Below are positions 63,888-64,000 of a stretch of 64,000 bases of DNA, one piece after another. The notes under the pieces were generated by a model. That model saw only the letters and a program-made list of their open reading frames with translations, was not told where the DNA came from and ran no database searches. The stretch lies in NCBI RefSeq assembly GCF_017872975.1, contig NZ_JAGGJP010000004.1, positions 233,733 to 297,732 of the forward strand, read 5' to 3'. The number at the start of each line of letters is the position of its first letter. Positions within the stretch are counted from its first letter, which is position 1. The DNA is from Rubellimicrobium aerolatum. Lineage in GTDB: Bacteria > Pseudomonadota > Alphaproteobacteria > Rhodobacterales > Rhodobacteraceae. The position numbers were made by a program, and so were the translations under genes.

Positions 63888-64000
63888 TTCTGGATACGAG
63901 CTTGTTGAAGCTGCCCCCGAACTGACCGGACAGGGTCTCCCACTTCCCTAAGGGGTAGGAGTACTGTTCACATCATGACTGGTCACATCCCACGGCCCGA
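63888..64000. other. unassigned edge sequence, possibly an element terminus
   Basis: Composition shifts to lower GC with several short T/A runs, unlike the surrounding DNA. A possible start ATGACTGGTCACATCCC at 63977 runs off the window, but the ribosome-binding site is poor. An insertion sequence left end or a promoter for an off-window gene are both possible. Confidence 0.3.

Overview
The window is a single chromosomal stretch of a very GC-rich alphaproteobacterium. Gene content and order point to the Rhodobacteraceae/Paracoccaceae: a yajC-secD-secF-Mth938-ccmABCDG cluster next to serS and aconitase, a separate ccmI, a sarcosine oxidase soxBDAG operon, an frcRBCAK-type fructose system, glgBCAX-pgm, oxyR/katG, and an NDUFS4-like complex I protein. 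Very high third-position GC would fit a genus such as Rubellimicrobium, but the genus is inference only. There is no prophage, CRISPR array, rRNA or complete insertion sequence; one tRNA gene is present. Both window edges cut genes or elements: aconitase on the left, an unidentified short stretch on the right.

Layout. 1-1.1 kb: 3' end of acnA. 1.3-8.8 kb (minus): yajC, secD, secF, a Mth938-domain protein, ccmA, B, C, D, G and a phosphohexomutase, many start/stop codons overlapping. 9.1-10.4 kb: serS. 10.7-14.1 kb (minus): yfgM-like, bamB, der. 14.2-18.6 kb (minus): Bcr/CflA efflux pump, Atm1-type ABC exporter, LysM protein. 18.7-20.4 kb: LOG-family protein, host-attachment family protein, sodB. 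20.8-22.0 kb: GT61-like glycosyltransferase. 22.0-27.9 kb (minus): sarcosine oxidase soxB, soxD, soxA, soxG, with an unrelated Ala/Asp/Thr hendecad-repeat membrane protein between soxB and soxD. 28.2-30.3 kb: ccmI, ruvX, a DUF1289 protein, a small exported protein. 30.4-37.5 kb: trpG, trpD, ung, gph, glmU, glmS, alkD-like. 37.5-42.5 kb: frcR divergent from frcBCAK. 42.6-51.3 kb: glgB, glgC, glgA, glgX, pgm. 51.6-56.7 kb (minus): small membrane protein, glycerate kinase with a possible 53-residue leader gene, MprF/LpiA-like protein, esterase. 56.8-60.1 kb: oxyR and katG, divergent. 60.1-61.5 kb: tRNA-Arg(UCU), sodC, NDUFS4-like gene. 61.7-63.9 kb: uvrB.

Themes. Cell-envelope and respiration genes (Sec auxiliary complex, BAM lipoprotein, cytochrome c maturation) dominate the left. 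The middle is C1/amine and carbon metabolism. Fructose uptake lies 31 nt upstream of a compact glycogen operon, suggesting coordinated import and storage. Oxidative-stress defence (sodB, sodC, katG, oxyR) is spread through the window.

Non-coding signals worth attention are an FNR-type TTGAC-N4-GTCAA palindrome inside a 69-bp tandem repeat between soxB and ccmI, a LexA-like motif inside the putative uvrB promoter, an OxyR-type palindrome over the oxyR start codon, a CtrA-type TTAA-N7-TTAA between serS and der, UUCG-capped hairpins in the sox and frc operons, a GATACTTGAGG-type dispersed repeat in the ccm operon, and three convergent gene pairs whose stop codons share a single CTAG.
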